DNA of 64,000 nucleotides from JBMORL01 sp049322335 (GTDB lineage: Bacteria > Bacteroidota > Bacteroidia > Flavobacteriales_D > UBA2798): assembly GCA_049322335.1 (NCBI GenBank), contig JBMORL010000061.1:54020-118019 (forward strand), in the 5' to 3' direction. This document shows positions 34,268 through 43,309 of the stretch, in pieces. The first letter of the stretch is position 1; each line of letters begins with the position of its first letter. The translations under genes were made by a program, and so were the position numbers. The notes under the pieces are model-generated. The model worked only from the letters and a program-made list of their open reading frames with translations. It did no database searches and was not told the origin of the DNA.

Positions 34268-35308
34268 ATGAAAAAGATTATCACGGTATTGATTTTTACA
34301 GTCCTGTTTTTTTCTTCGTGCAGGATGACCAATACCAGCATTTTGGTCGATCGTCCGGCAGATATTACCGGGATTGACAGCGTTCGTTCGGTAGCGGTAA
34401 TCAACCGGTCGGCACCTGGCTCAGAAGACAGGGAGAGAAATGTAATTGAAGGAATCATCACCGGTGAAATGCCTTATGCTGATAAGGAAGGCGCGCAACA
34501 ATGTACCGAAGGCGTATATGAAACACTATCCCGTTCGCTGAATTATAAAAAAGTAACACAGGTAAATAAAATTTATAAATCAGCCGGAAAGGGAAGAAAT
34601 ACGGTTCCGTTTTCGTGGGAGTTCGTAGATTCGGTATGTGCTGCGCAAGGGGTGGAAGCGTTAGTTGTGCTGGAATATTTTGATTCGAATTCGGGATTGA
34701 GCGCTGTTGCCAACGGAGGAAGATTACCTTACGGATACGGATATCCCGGTGTAGGGCTTCCCAATCCGCGTTATCCAACCAATCGTCCAACCAATGTGGC
34801 GGTATTAACAGCATGGAGATTTTACGAACCCAAAAGCCGCACGATGATTGATGAATACCAGCTGAGCCGTTCTTCCCAGGGCGGATACCAGTATCGCACG
34901 GCCTACAATATGGGAAATGTTTATGAAAAATACAGAATGATAAATAGTACCGGCTGGTATTCGGGAGTAGATTATGCTTTCCGTATTTCAGAGCAACAGG
35001 TATATGAAAACAGAATTTTATGGATGGGCGGGCACGGAATGAAACAAGCCGCACGTTTAGCCACTTATGGTGAATGGGAAAAAGCATTTGAAACATGGAA
35101 ATCAGAAACGGGTTGTAACAAAAGAAAATTACGTCACAGGGCCTATCATAATCTTGCTGTATATTACGAAATGAATGGTGATCTTGAAAAGGCAATGGAG
35201 ATGGCAAGAAAAGCGTATAATATCAAACCCAAAAGCCAGACCGGGCACCTCATTCAGCGTTTGCAACAGCGTGAAGTGGAGAAGAAGAGAATGATAGGAG
35301 AGAAGTGA
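34268..35308 (+). CDS. DUF6340-like lipoprotein with TPR-like C-terminus
   Basis: A 346-residue lipoprotein with lipobox FSSC (C18). The N-terminal half (SVRSVAVINRSAP, VDSVCAAQGVEALVVLEYFD) resembles Bacteroidota lipoproteins grouped as DUF6340. The C-terminal 90 residues (ATYGEWEKAFETWKS, YHNLAVYYEMNGDLEKAMEM) are two tetratricopeptide-like helix pairs. It is probably an outer-membrane-attached assembly or scaffold protein; the actual role is unknown. The family name is from memory and should be checked. Confidence 0.72.
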   Translation: MKKIITVLIFTVLFFSSCRMTNTSILVDRPADITGIDSVRSVAVINRSAPGSEDRERNVIEGIITGEMPYADKEGAQQCTEGVYETLSRSLNYKKVTQVNKIYKSAGKGRNTVPFSWEFVDSVCAAQGVEALVVLEYFDSNSGLSAVANGGRLPYGYGYPGVGLPNPRYPTNRPTNVAVLTAWRFYEPKSRTMIDEYQLSRSSQGGYQYRTAYNMGNVYEKYRMINSTGWYSGVDYAFRISEQQVYENRILWMGGHGMKQAARLATYGEWEKAFETWKSETGCNKRKLRHRAYHNLAVYYEMNGDLEKAMEMARKAYNIKPKSQTGHLIQRLQQREVEKKRMIGEK

Positions 35309-35376
35309 TGAGTGGTTGGTGATGAGCAATGATTGATCAGTGAAGAGATAGATGGCAAGAATAGAAAAATGCCAGG

Positions 35377-35563
35377 AATAACGTTTTGTCCCGCTGGGAC
35401 AAATCACAACTGCAGGCTTACCGGTTAAAAATGTTGGGTGCCGCTGGCACCGGGAAAATTTTTCAATTCAATTTTCATTTAAATTGCCGGCACCAGAGGT
35501 GCCAGACATTTTTAACAAATTTAGACTTAACTGATCTTTGTCCCAGCGGGACAAAACGTTATT
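35377..35563. mobile_element. MITE-like nested palindromic element (187 bp)
   Basis: The 302-bp space between two convergent genes is mostly this element. Its ends are perfect 27-bp inverted repeats (35377-35403 and 35537-35563), each itself a hairpin TTTGTCCC-GCT-GGGACAAA or its reverse. Inside, an 11-bp inverted repeat (35424-35434 with 35506-35516) encloses two more hairpins, GGTGCC-GCT-GGCACC and GGCACC-AGA-GGTGCC. The whole can fold as one long stem or as four small hairpins. It encodes no protein. No certain target-site duplication is visible. Confidence 0.8.
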
Positions 35564-35610
35564 TTTCTCATGATGGAAGGAAAACTATTGCAGCCCGGCT
35601 CCCGGAGTTT

Positions 35611-36825
35611 TTATCTTACTATCTTCCCCGCTTTTATTTTCCCGTTGTTTCTAACGTACACCGGGTAAATGCCGGATGAGAGAAGGGGCAATTCAAGTTG
35701 CAGGCTTCCTCCTGTTATTTCTTTTTCAAAGAAAGCTACCTGTTTTCCGTTGATGTCGTAAATAATCACCTGCATGTTTCCTTCTTCCAGGTTATCAAGG
35801 TAAAAAGTATTTTCAAATTGCCAGGTGGCCAGATCTTCTTCCTGTGAACATCCGGCAAACACAACACCATGTGTTTCTGATTTCCCGTCTGTGTCCACCT
35901 GTGTTAACCTGTAATAGCGGTTAGCTTTTACTTCTATAAAATAATCGTTAGGGGTATTGGTTGTTCCGTTTCCTGCTATTTGATGAATTTCCTCCCAGCT
36001 GTAAGCATCATCCGAAGCTTCTATCAAAAAGAAAGCGTTGTTTGTTTCGCTGGCGGTGGCCCATTGCAGTTGTGCATTTCCGTTTGTTGAACATTCAAAA
36101 CGATAGTAAAGCAATTCCACCGGCAGCGGGTTGGATAATTCGGCCAGTGTCCACGAACGGTAGAAATCAGAGGGAGCAACATTCACTCCTGAAACGGTAT
36201 TGGAAACAATGTTGACAGTTCCTGCCGGTAAAAAATCCCCCCACTGGCTGGTGGCGGAATTAAAACGTTGTGCCCCCAGGTCGCCTTCGGTAATGGTATT
36301 TCCGGCAGTGCTGTGTTCCGCATCAGCATAGGTAAAATTCATAACGGCTGATGGCTTGCTGGTGTATGAACCGGGGTCAACGATCCAGAACCTGTCAATG
36401 GTATTGGCAGAATTATTTCCTCCCGATCCCAAAGCCGACATATGTGTAACATCAGAAGGCATATAAGTGCTGTTGTCCCACGTGGGGCCACGGTAGGTAG
36501 AAAACAAAATATTTCCCGCATTGTCACCGGCAGTGGCAATATTGATGGAAAAAGGAATTTTTACCCCCGAAGCAGTGGTAAAAGGAACTACGTATGTTCC
36601 CGTACCGTTACCAATATTCCATTGTAAAATATCAAATTCATTTTCGCTTACAATATTTCCTCCTGTACCCGCAGTGGTTAATGCATTGGCACCGGAGTTA
36701 GCCAAAACCACTTTAACCGAATTGTCAATTACAACAAAGGCATTGTTGTTGATCACCATTCTCCCCTGTGAAAAAAGAAGGGCCGGAGTAACGATCAGAA
36801 AAAATATATAAATTATTTTTTTCAT
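35611..36825 (-). CDS. Secreted protein with T9SS-type C-terminal domain
   Basis: A 404-residue exported protein. The signal peptide ends PALLFSQ. A long beta-rich region follows (WNIGNGTGTYVVPFT, RFWIVDPGSYTSKPS), then a ELLYYRFECSTNGNAQLQWA-type fibronectin-like module common before T9SS tails. The C-terminal sorting-like domain has MQVIIYDINGKQVAFF and SGIYPVYVRNNGKIKAGKIV. Its start is only 2 bp after the stop of the fibre-like S74 protein, so both are probably one operon and may form one surface structure. Confidence 0.82.
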   Translation of the reverse strand: MKKIIYIFFLIVTPALLFSQGRMVINNNAFVVIDNSVKVVLANSGANALTTAGTGGNIVSENEFDILQWNIGNGTGTYVVPFTTASGVKIPFSINIATAGDNAGNILFSTYRGPTWDNSTYMPSDVTHMSALGSGGNNSANTIDRFWIVDPGSYTSKPSAVMNFTYADAEHSTAGNTITEGDLGAQRFNSATSQWGDFLPAGTVNIVSNTVSGVNVAPSDFYRSWTLAELSNPLPVELLYYRFECSTNGNAQLQWATASETNNAFFLIEASDDAYSWEEIHQIAGNGTTNTPNDYFIEVKANRYYRLTQVDTDGKSETHGVVFAGCSQEEDLATWQFENTFYLDNLEEGNMQVIIYDINGKQVAFFEKEITGGSLQLELPLLSSGIYPVYVRNNGKIKAGKIVR

Positions 36826-36827
36826 AA

Positions 36828-39800
36828 TTATTTCTTTTCTGCCGTCATGGAATTGTTTTCAGAAGAAATGCCTTTTTCATTAAGCAGTTTCAGCAATTCG
36901 TTATACTGTTTTTTCAGCACTTCTATTTCGTTTTTCTGACTTTCAATTTCAGCCTGTTGTTCTTTTACCGCTTCGATGATAACAGGGGTTACTCTTGCAT
37001 AATCAACCGATTTAATACCGTTTGCATCTGTACTGACAATTTGCGGAATTACTTTTTCTATTTCCTGTGCCTTAAACCCTATTTGAAGGCTGGTGTCAGT
37101 TCCGGATTTCCAGTAGTAATAATATCCCGAAATTTCATTGATCATTTTCACCGGGTTTTCTATGGAAGAAAAATCTTTTTTCAGGCGTTCGTCAGAAAAA
37201 ACAGTCCATGCATTGGCTCTTGCAACGGTGCCATCACCGCTGTTGCCTACCTGGAGCCTGAAACCCGGAGTGGTTGTTCCCAATCCCACATTTCCGGTAT
37301 TATCAATTACAAAACGATATCCCACATTATCAGCAATGCTAAATCCGCCTGCGGGAGTAGCTGTTCCCGTGGCTCCGGTTCTCAGATACCAATCGGTTCC
37401 TCCGGCTGATGTATTGGAAATTCCGACACAGGCATTAAAACCATGCAACGTATTTTCAGCGCCACTCACATGCAGTTTTCTTCCGGGAGCAGCAGTTCCT
37501 ATCCCTACATTTCCTGTTGAGGAAACACGCATTCTTTCTGTATTGTTGGTACGGGTTACAAAATCTGTTGCATCAGCAGTGCCTATATAGTTAGTTGCTG
37601 CATTGGTTCCTGAATTTCCGGTAAGTGTCCACGCACTGGCAGAAAGCGCCTGCCATGTAGCCAGGCCGGTTGCGTCAGAAGTAAGTACTTTTCCGGCTCC
37701 CGGAATTCCACCGGTAATTTTAACCTGGCCGTTTACTTCCAGCTTTGCACCGGGCGTGGAAGTTCCGATTCCCACATTTCCTGTTGTTCCTGCCCCCGCA
37801 CTTGTACCTACGAAAAAAGTAGGAAGATCACTGTTAAATCCAATCATGAGTGAGCGTGAAATAGAATTGGTCAGATTTACACCGGGACCCATTCCTATTA
37901 CCATTGCATTGGAAGAAGTAGCACTTACCCATTGCCCGATAGCCACTGCAAAATCCGCACCTGCATTGGCGCGATCACTTAACGCAATAGAACCAAATCC
38001 GGAAGAAGTCGTGCTGTTTCCAAATGAAAAAGCATAGCTTCCCGATGTAGTTGAATTTTGTCCCCCGGAGAAAGAAAGATTTCCACTGGTAGTACATCCA
38101 AATCCCATAGCAAAAGAATTGTTTCCCGATACAACAGTGTTTTGATTTATGGCAAAACTTCCAACGCCACTTGCTCTTGTATTGGAACCAAAAGCGGCTG
38201 AATTTAATCCCACATTGGCATCATCCCATTGGGCAGCATTGACCTCTCCTGCCCTGAATGCGCGTTTTGCCGGAATCCACATCATTCTTGTTCCCGCTCC
38301 TGATGTTGGTGTAATTCCGCTGGTAGTATTTCCCGTTGCTAAAAGTGCACCGCCTGCTGATAATCTCATCCCCTCCGTATTATTTCTTTTTAAAACCACA
38401 TCCTGTGCATCTGTTGTGCCAATAAAGTTCGTGGCTGCATTTGTCCCTGCATTTCCCGTCAATTCCCAACCGGAAGATGCGGCAACCGTTGTCCATGCCA
38501 CTATTCCTGTTCCATTGGTAGCAAGCACCTGGCCGTTAGTTCCGTCTGTGTCGGGTAAAGTATAGGCGCCTATTTTTACTTTTCCGTTTACGTGTAATAA
38601 TTCCTGCGGGCTATTGGTATTCACTCCAATACGTTGTGTCTCGTTAAAATGCATTAAAGGATTCATCGGAAGTCCGGAGTTTACAATTACTTCCACTGCT
38701 CCGTCATCGGAAGTAAAAGGATTTGCCAGCGGAACCAACATCTGCATTTTTCTCACCTGCTCGGTATGATCGCCAATTTCAATATAGTCGGGAGTGGTTT
38801 CACCATAGTTAATGATATTGAATTCAGGATCCATAGAATTCATTCTCGAATTAATAGCCACACCTTTATCAATTAAAACATCACCGGCACCATCAGCTAT
38901 ATGCAGAAGATTTGCGGGAGTATTGGTATTCACTCCAATGCGTTGTGTCTCGTTAAAATGCATTAAAGGATTCATCGGAAATCCGGAGTTTACAATTACT
39001 TCCACTGCTCCGTCATCGGAAGTAAAAGGATTTGCCAGCGGAACCAACATCTGCATTTTTCTCACCTGTTCGGTATGATCGCCAATTTCAATATAGTCGG
39101 GAGTAGTTTCACCATAGTTAATGATATTGAATTCAGGNNNNNNNNNNNNNNNNNNNNNNNNNNNNNNNNNNNNNNNNNNNNNNNNNNNNNNNNNNNNNNN
39201 NNNNNNNNNNNNNNNNNNNNNNNNNNNNNNNNNNNNNCGTCATCGGAAGTAAAAGGATTTGCCAGCGGAACCAACATCTGCATTTTTCTCACCTGTTCGG
39301 TATGATCGCCAATTTCAATATAGTCGGGAGTAGTTTCACCATAGTTAATGATATTGAATTCAGGATCCATAGAATTCATTCTCGAATTAATAGCCACACC
39401 TTTATCAATTAAAACATCACCGGCACCATCAGCTATATGCAAAAGATTTGCGGGAGTATTGGTATTCACTCCAATGCGTTGTGTCTCGTTAAAATGCATT
39501 AAAGGATTCATCGGAAATCCGGAGTTTACAATTACTTCCACTGCTCCGTCATCGGAAGTAAAAGGATTTGCCAGCGGAACCAACATCTGCATTTTTCTCA
39601 CCTGTTCGGTATGATCGCCAATTTCAATATAGTCGGGAGTAGTTTCACCATAGTTAATGATATTGAATTCAGGGTCCATAGAATTCATTCTCGAATTAAT
39701 AGCCACACCTCTATCAATTAAAACATCACCGGCACCATCAGCTATATGTAAAAGATTTGCGGGAGCAGAAGTGTTTACACCTATTTTCCCATTGGCATCA

Positions 39801-40237
39801 ATCCTCATTTGTTCATCGTTATTGGTCTTAAAAACCAAATCTTTATTGTCGGTTGTTCCAATAAAATTTGCTCCGGGTGTGGTTCCTGTATTGCCGGTGG
39901 TACTCCAGTCGTTGTTATTTCCGTTGGCGATTCTTATCCACGATGTGCCTCCCCAGTAATAAAACCCGGGAGTAACATTATTGGGAGCTGTTCCTGCAGT
40001 AGCCGTATTATAAACAAGCAGGCTGGTAGCCGGAGTGGCAATGGTAATGGCATCGGTAACAGATGTTAAAGCTACCCTCGGCACCAGCATTCCTTTATTG
40101 GTAAAATCCACATCCAGTCCGGCTGAAGTATTGGGAGTGGCACCGGTGGCATTGATCCCCACGTTTTGTGTTTTTGCCTCATAGGAATACATCATCAGGC
40201 AAAGGATGAAAACGATGAATAAAAGTCGCTTTTTCAT
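36828..40237 (-). CDS. Fibre-like secreted protein with peptidase S74 intramolecular chaperone domain (split by assembly gap)
   Basis: The gene starts at ATG 40237 with a signal peptide (LLFIVFILCLMMY, then EAKTQ) and ends at 36828. The frame changes across the 100 N. The flanking 309-bp repeats are 82 bp out of register, and adding 82 bp restores a single frame, so one gene of about 1160 codons (or more by units of 103) is likely. Order: short head repeats (GTTPGAN), near-identical 103-residue repeats, many collagen-like or beta-helical VGIGTxTPG units. At the C-terminus is an S74 chaperone domain with the Ser-Lys dyad in SDERLKKD and a trimeric coiled coil. S74 domains trimerise fibres and then cut themselves off. 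Confidence 0.85.
38610..39770. repeat. 309-bp tandem repeats in the fibre gene
   Basis: At least four in-frame copies of a 309-bp (103-codon) unit are seen, with phase marks (ATGATATTGAATTCAGG on the plus strand) at 38812, 39121, 39348 and 39657. Copies differ by only a few bases. The first and last are partial. The near identity suggests recent expansion or gene conversion and explains the assembly break inside the array. Confidence 0.9.
39138..39237. other. Assembly gap (100 N) of unknown true size
   Basis: Exactly 100 N, a conventional placeholder. The neighbouring repeat phases (39121 and 39348) are 227 bp apart instead of 309, so the true gap should be 182 bp, or 182 plus multiples of 309. 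Confidence 0.9.
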
Positions 40238-40346
40238 AGGATAAATATTTATTCAAAATTACCCCGGCCCTGCATGCCGGACAATCCTGTAATCCGGTAT
40301 AAAATGCCTGTTTTGGGTTTATTTTATTAATTTGGGGGGATAGATT

Positions 40347-42284
40347 ATGCTGAAAAGACTTTTTACCGTTATTTTTCTTTTGCCGGTTTTGATAGCCGCA
40401 GGGCAGGCGGGGTATGAAAAAGATACTGCCTGGATACGTATCAGTAAAATGCCCGATGATACACTGAAAGCACTTGAACTTTTTTCAAAAGCATTGGAAA
40501 CTTCGGCAGTGGATATTGATCTCTCAGGGTTTTTTGCGCGCAAAACACATGAACTTTCCGAAGAACTGAAATATGAAACAGGAATTATTTACGGATGCGA
40601 CATGCTGGGCAATTATTACCTGCAATCCGGCAATTACGGCAAATCGTATTACTGGATGAATAAAGCTATTCGCATAAAGGAAAAAAATGGCGACCACAGG
40701 GGGCTGGCTATGGGTTACAGCCAGCTGGCAGTTTTGTTTCGCCAGATGAAAAATTTTAAAATGGCAAAAGTGTTTGCGCAAAAATCAATCGCGCAATCAC
40801 AGATACTTGCCAACGACCGGTTTATTGGTTTGGGAACGGGCGTTTTATCAAATATTTTTTATGAGAACGAAGAATACGACTCAGCATTATATTATAATTT
40901 AAAAGCGTATGAGTTGCATATTGCCAATGGCGACAGCTCAGCAGTTGCACTTAACCTTTCCAATCGCGGTGTGATTTACCTGGATATGAAAGAATATGAC
41001 AAATCAATTGAAAATAACCTGGAAGCGTATAAGTATATTGATAAAGAACAGGAACTTCGTTTAACCCTGATCTGCGAAACCAATCTTGCACAGGCATGGC
41101 TGGCTAAAAATAATCTTACGGAAGCGGAAAAGAATTTTAAAAAAATATTTGAGATATCAGAAGATTTTGCTGAAGCCGACCAGTTGATGATGATCAATAA
41201 AATGTATGCCGATTTTCTTTCGCGAAAGGGAAAATACAAAGAGGCCTACGAATACCAGGTGAAATACCAGGCCATGCGCGATTCGATAGACGACCGCGAA
41301 ACCAAAAACAAAGTGGCACAGCTGGAAACATTGTATCAAACCGAAAAAAAGGATAAGGAAAACGCGTTACTGCGCCAGCAGGGAGAAATAGATAAACTAA
41401 CTATCCGTGAAAATGAGCAGAGAACGTTTACGATGAAAATTATTCTGGCGGCTTCGGGAGTGGTATTGCTGGTGCTGGTGTTATTTGTGGTGAACCGTGT
41501 GCGTACTGCACGTAAGCTGGCCATGCAGAATGAACAGATCAACAAACAAAATGCCACGCTCATATCACTTAACAAACAACTGATAGAAAGTGAAGAACAA
41601 TTGCAGCAGTCGGACGAAGCAAAAGCACAACTGCTTTCCATTATTTCACACGATATTTCTTCACCCGTAAATTCACTCTATACTTTTCAGCAGGGAGTAA
41701 GGCAGAAATTACAAACACTAAGCAAAGAAGAGCTGGCAGATAGTTTCGAAAAAATGGCAGAACATACACAACAGGTTCATTTGCTCATCAACAATTTACT
41801 GGATTATAGTTTTACCCAGCAGGAAGGATTTCATCTTCATAACGAGATTTTTCCTCTGTATGCTATGGTAGCCGAGTGTGTGCAGTTATACCAGCGCCCG
41901 CTTGCCGCAAAAGAAATAAAGATTGAAGCAAGAGAAGTGATGAACGCAAAGATCAGTGCCGATAAAAATGTAATTCGTATTATTTTACGCAATCTTATTT
42001 CCAACGCAGTGAAATATTCTCCCATGGGAGGAACCATTTTTATACGCTGGAATGAAAATAAAAAGATGTTGCTGGTGCAGGATGAGGGAGAGGGAATGGA
42101 GAATGAAAAGGTTCAGCAACTGAAAAAAGGAATAAACCAGTATTCGGAAAAAGGAACTTCGGGAGAAAAAGGAACAGGGCTCGGAATGAAAATAGTTCGT
42201 AATGCCATCGGGCTGATGAAAGCAGAAATAGTGGTGGAATCGTCTCCCGGAAAGGGAAGCGCTGTGGGTTTAATTATACCCTGA
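40347..42284 (+). CDS. Sensor histidine kinase with periplasmic TPR domain
   Basis: A 645-residue kinase. Signal-type N-terminus (LLPVLIAAGQA), then about six tetratricopeptide repeats (residues 60-330, for example YLQSGNYGKSYYWMNKAI). A transmembrane helix (about 364-384), a coiled coil, HisKA with phospho-acceptor H435 (SIISHDISSPVNSL) and HATPase_c with NLISNAVKYSP and GTGLGMKIV follow. It autophosphorylates and passes phosphate to a response regulator. The convergent gene at 42274 encodes only a LuxR-type DNA-binding domain without receiver, overlapping the kinase 3' end by 11 bp, so the true partner may be elsewhere (for example the regulators at 9023 or 61872). Confidence 0.93.
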   Translation: MLKRLFTVIFLLPVLIAAGQAGYEKDTAWIRISKMPDDTLKALELFSKALETSAVDIDLSGFFARKTHELSEELKYETGIIYGCDMLGNYYLQSGNYGKSYYWMNKAIRIKEKNGDHRGLAMGYSQLAVLFRQMKNFKMAKVFAQKSIAQSQILANDRFIGLGTGVLSNIFYENEEYDSALYYNLKAYELHIANGDSSAVALNLSNRGVIYLDMKEYDKSIENNLEAYKYIDKEQELRLTLICETNLAQAWLAKNNLTEAEKNFKKIFEISEDFAEADQLMMINKMYADFLSRKGKYKEAYEYQVKYQAMRDSIDDRETKNKVAQLETLYQTEKKDKENALLRQQGEIDKLTIRENEQRTFTMKIILAASGVVLLVLVLFVVNRVRTARKLAMQNEQINKQNATLISLNKQLIESEEQLQQSDEAKAQLLSIISHDISSPVNSLYTFQQGVRQKLQTLSKEELADSFEKMAEHTQQVHLLINNLLDYSFTQQEGFHLHNEIFPLYAMVAECVQLYQRPLAAKEIKIEAREVMNAKISADKNVIRIILRNLISNAVKYSPMGGTIFIRWNENKKMLLVQDEGEGMENEKVQQLKKGINQYSEKGTSGEKGTGLGMKIVRNAIGLMKAEIVVESSPGKGSAVGLIIP

Positions 42285-42474
42285 TGATATTCATTCTTAT
42301 TGCGCGCTTGGTTAGTCCTACGCTGTTGGAAACATCAAACTTTTGTAACAATTTTTTCCGGTGAGTATCAACTGTACCAATGGCAATTCCCAGTTTTTTT
42401 GCGATTCTGGAGTTCGACATTTCTTCCTCAATAATGAGGTGAAGAATTTCTTTTTCGCGGGAGGTTAAATGCAT
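42274..42474 (-). CDS. Stand-alone LuxR/GerE-type DNA-binding protein (66 aa)
   Basis: A 66-residue protein that is only a GerE helix-turn-helix: LTSREKEILHLIIEE, then SNSRIAKKLGIAIGTVDTHR and KKLLQKFDVSNSVGLTKRA. It equals the C-terminal domain of the NarL-type regulators at 9023 and 61872 but lacks any receiver. ATG 42474 is chosen over an upstream GTG (42603) because a promoter with -7 box lies 4 nt before it. It overlaps the kinase gene tail-to-tail by 11 bp. It might act as a constitutive or dominant-negative regulator, or be a truncated remnant. Confidence 0.75.
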   Translation of the reverse strand: MHLTSREKEILHLIIEEEMSNSRIAKKLGIAIGTVDTHRKKLLQKFDVSNSVGLTKRAIRMNIIRV

Positions 42475-42478
42475 GGGA

Positions 42479-42510
42479 CAAATTTCAGGTATAAATTCAC
42501 CCCATGCAAT
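42479..42510 (-). promoter_or_regulatory. Promoter of the stand-alone LuxR gene, leaderless arrangement
   Basis: On the minus strand ATTG (complement of 42507-42510), 20-nt spacer, GAAATTTG (complement of 42479-42486, one base off consensus), then TCCC and ATG. A 7-bp dyad (42569-42575 with 42580-42586) further upstream could be an operator, or belong to the divergent lipoprotein gene. Confidence 0.55.
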
Positions 42511-42615
42511 CCTGTAAATGGGGATAAATAAAAACCCCGGGTACACTTCCCTCAACAAGAACAACAGAAGACTACATAAGTAGTCTGAAATAAAATAAAA
42601 CACTTAAATTGGCAT

Positions 42616-43179
42616 ATGCGTAGTATATTTCTGTTTGTTCTTATTTTTGGTTTTGTTGTTTCATGCCGGAAGAACAAAGGCCTGGAACCTTATCCGGATC
42701 TCAGGGATTTGTATAAAGAGATAAAAGGTACCTGGAAACTGACAGAACAAAACAGTTATTCTTATTCTAACCCATCAGGACGTTATTATTCTAAAAAAAC
42801 CGAAGTAAGAGACGGGATAAAAACCATTTATATAGAAGACAGGATTGAGCAACCACCACAAACTATCGCTACTTATGATACTATTTACAGCTATTATGAG
42901 CTGACCGTTGATTTTTACAAATACACGATGGATCATATTTTAAAATATAAAACCGTTGAAAAAAACCAGGTATTTTTTCAGGGTGAAATCATAGAAGAAA
43001 AAGATTATTCGGTAAACTGGAGAAGCGCAGAGCTTGACCATGTAACCATAAGTTTGAATAATAAAAACCTTTTAATTTCTACCGGGGAAGGTAAATTGAT
43101 ACTTCAAATTTCATATAACAGCCAGTCTCCCGGAGGAACTTCCGGAGCTTCTGATAAATATGTATTTATAAGAAATTAG
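42616..43179 (+). CDS. Lipocalin-like lipoprotein
   Basis: A 187-residue lipoprotein with lipobox VVSC (C17). It contains EIKGTWKLTEQNSYSYSNPS followed by beta-strand-rich sequence with many Tyr, resembling the lipoprotein at 32752 but longer. Probably a small outer-membrane-linked barrel; ligand unknown. It is divergent from the stand-alone LuxR gene and convergent with ssb, with a shared terminator between. Confidence 0.7.
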   Translation: MRSIFLFVLIFGFVVSCRKNKGLEPYPDLRDLYKEIKGTWKLTEQNSYSYSNPSGRYYSKKTEVRDGIKTIYIEDRIEQPPQTIATYDTIYSYYELTVDFYKYTMDHILKYKTVEKNQVFFQGEIIEEKDYSVNWRSAELDHVTISLNNKNLLISTGEGKLILQISYNSQSPGGTSGASDKYVFIRN

Positions 43180-43256
43180 GTTTTAAATGGTATTTTTCTT
43201 TTATGGCCAACAGAAATTATTATACGACAGAAGAAATACCGATTCGTTCACCCAAC

Positions 43257-43292
43257 AAAAAACCCCGTTACATTTCTGCAACGGGGTTTCAC
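43257..43292. terminator. Bidirectional terminator between lipoprotein gene and ssb
   Basis: A 9-bp stem AACCCCGTT / AACGGGGTT (43261-43269 with 43280-43288, 10-nt loop) is preceded by an A-run that is a T-run for minus-strand ssb transcription. Confidence 0.8.
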
Positions 43293-43309
43293 CATGACTA
43301 AAGAGAAAA

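Noticed and set aside
36957..39614. Long open frames on the plus strand opposite the fibre gene
   Set aside because: They are antisense shadows of a repetitive, biased coding sequence; no start signals, and products are low-complexity without domains.
38610..39770. Regular repeats as a possible CRISPR array
   Set aside because: The unit is 309 bp, in frame, translated as 103-residue protein repeats, with no spacers and no cas genes.
36828..40237. Prophage, because of the S74 tail-fibre-type domain
   Set aside because: No capsid, terminase, tail or integrase genes nearby; the protein has a signal peptide and stands next to a T9SS protein.
42475..42603. 43-codon N-terminal extension of the stand-alone LuxR protein
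   Set aside because: It begins with GTG, is hydrophobic without receiver similarity, and contains the predicted promoter of the shorter gene.
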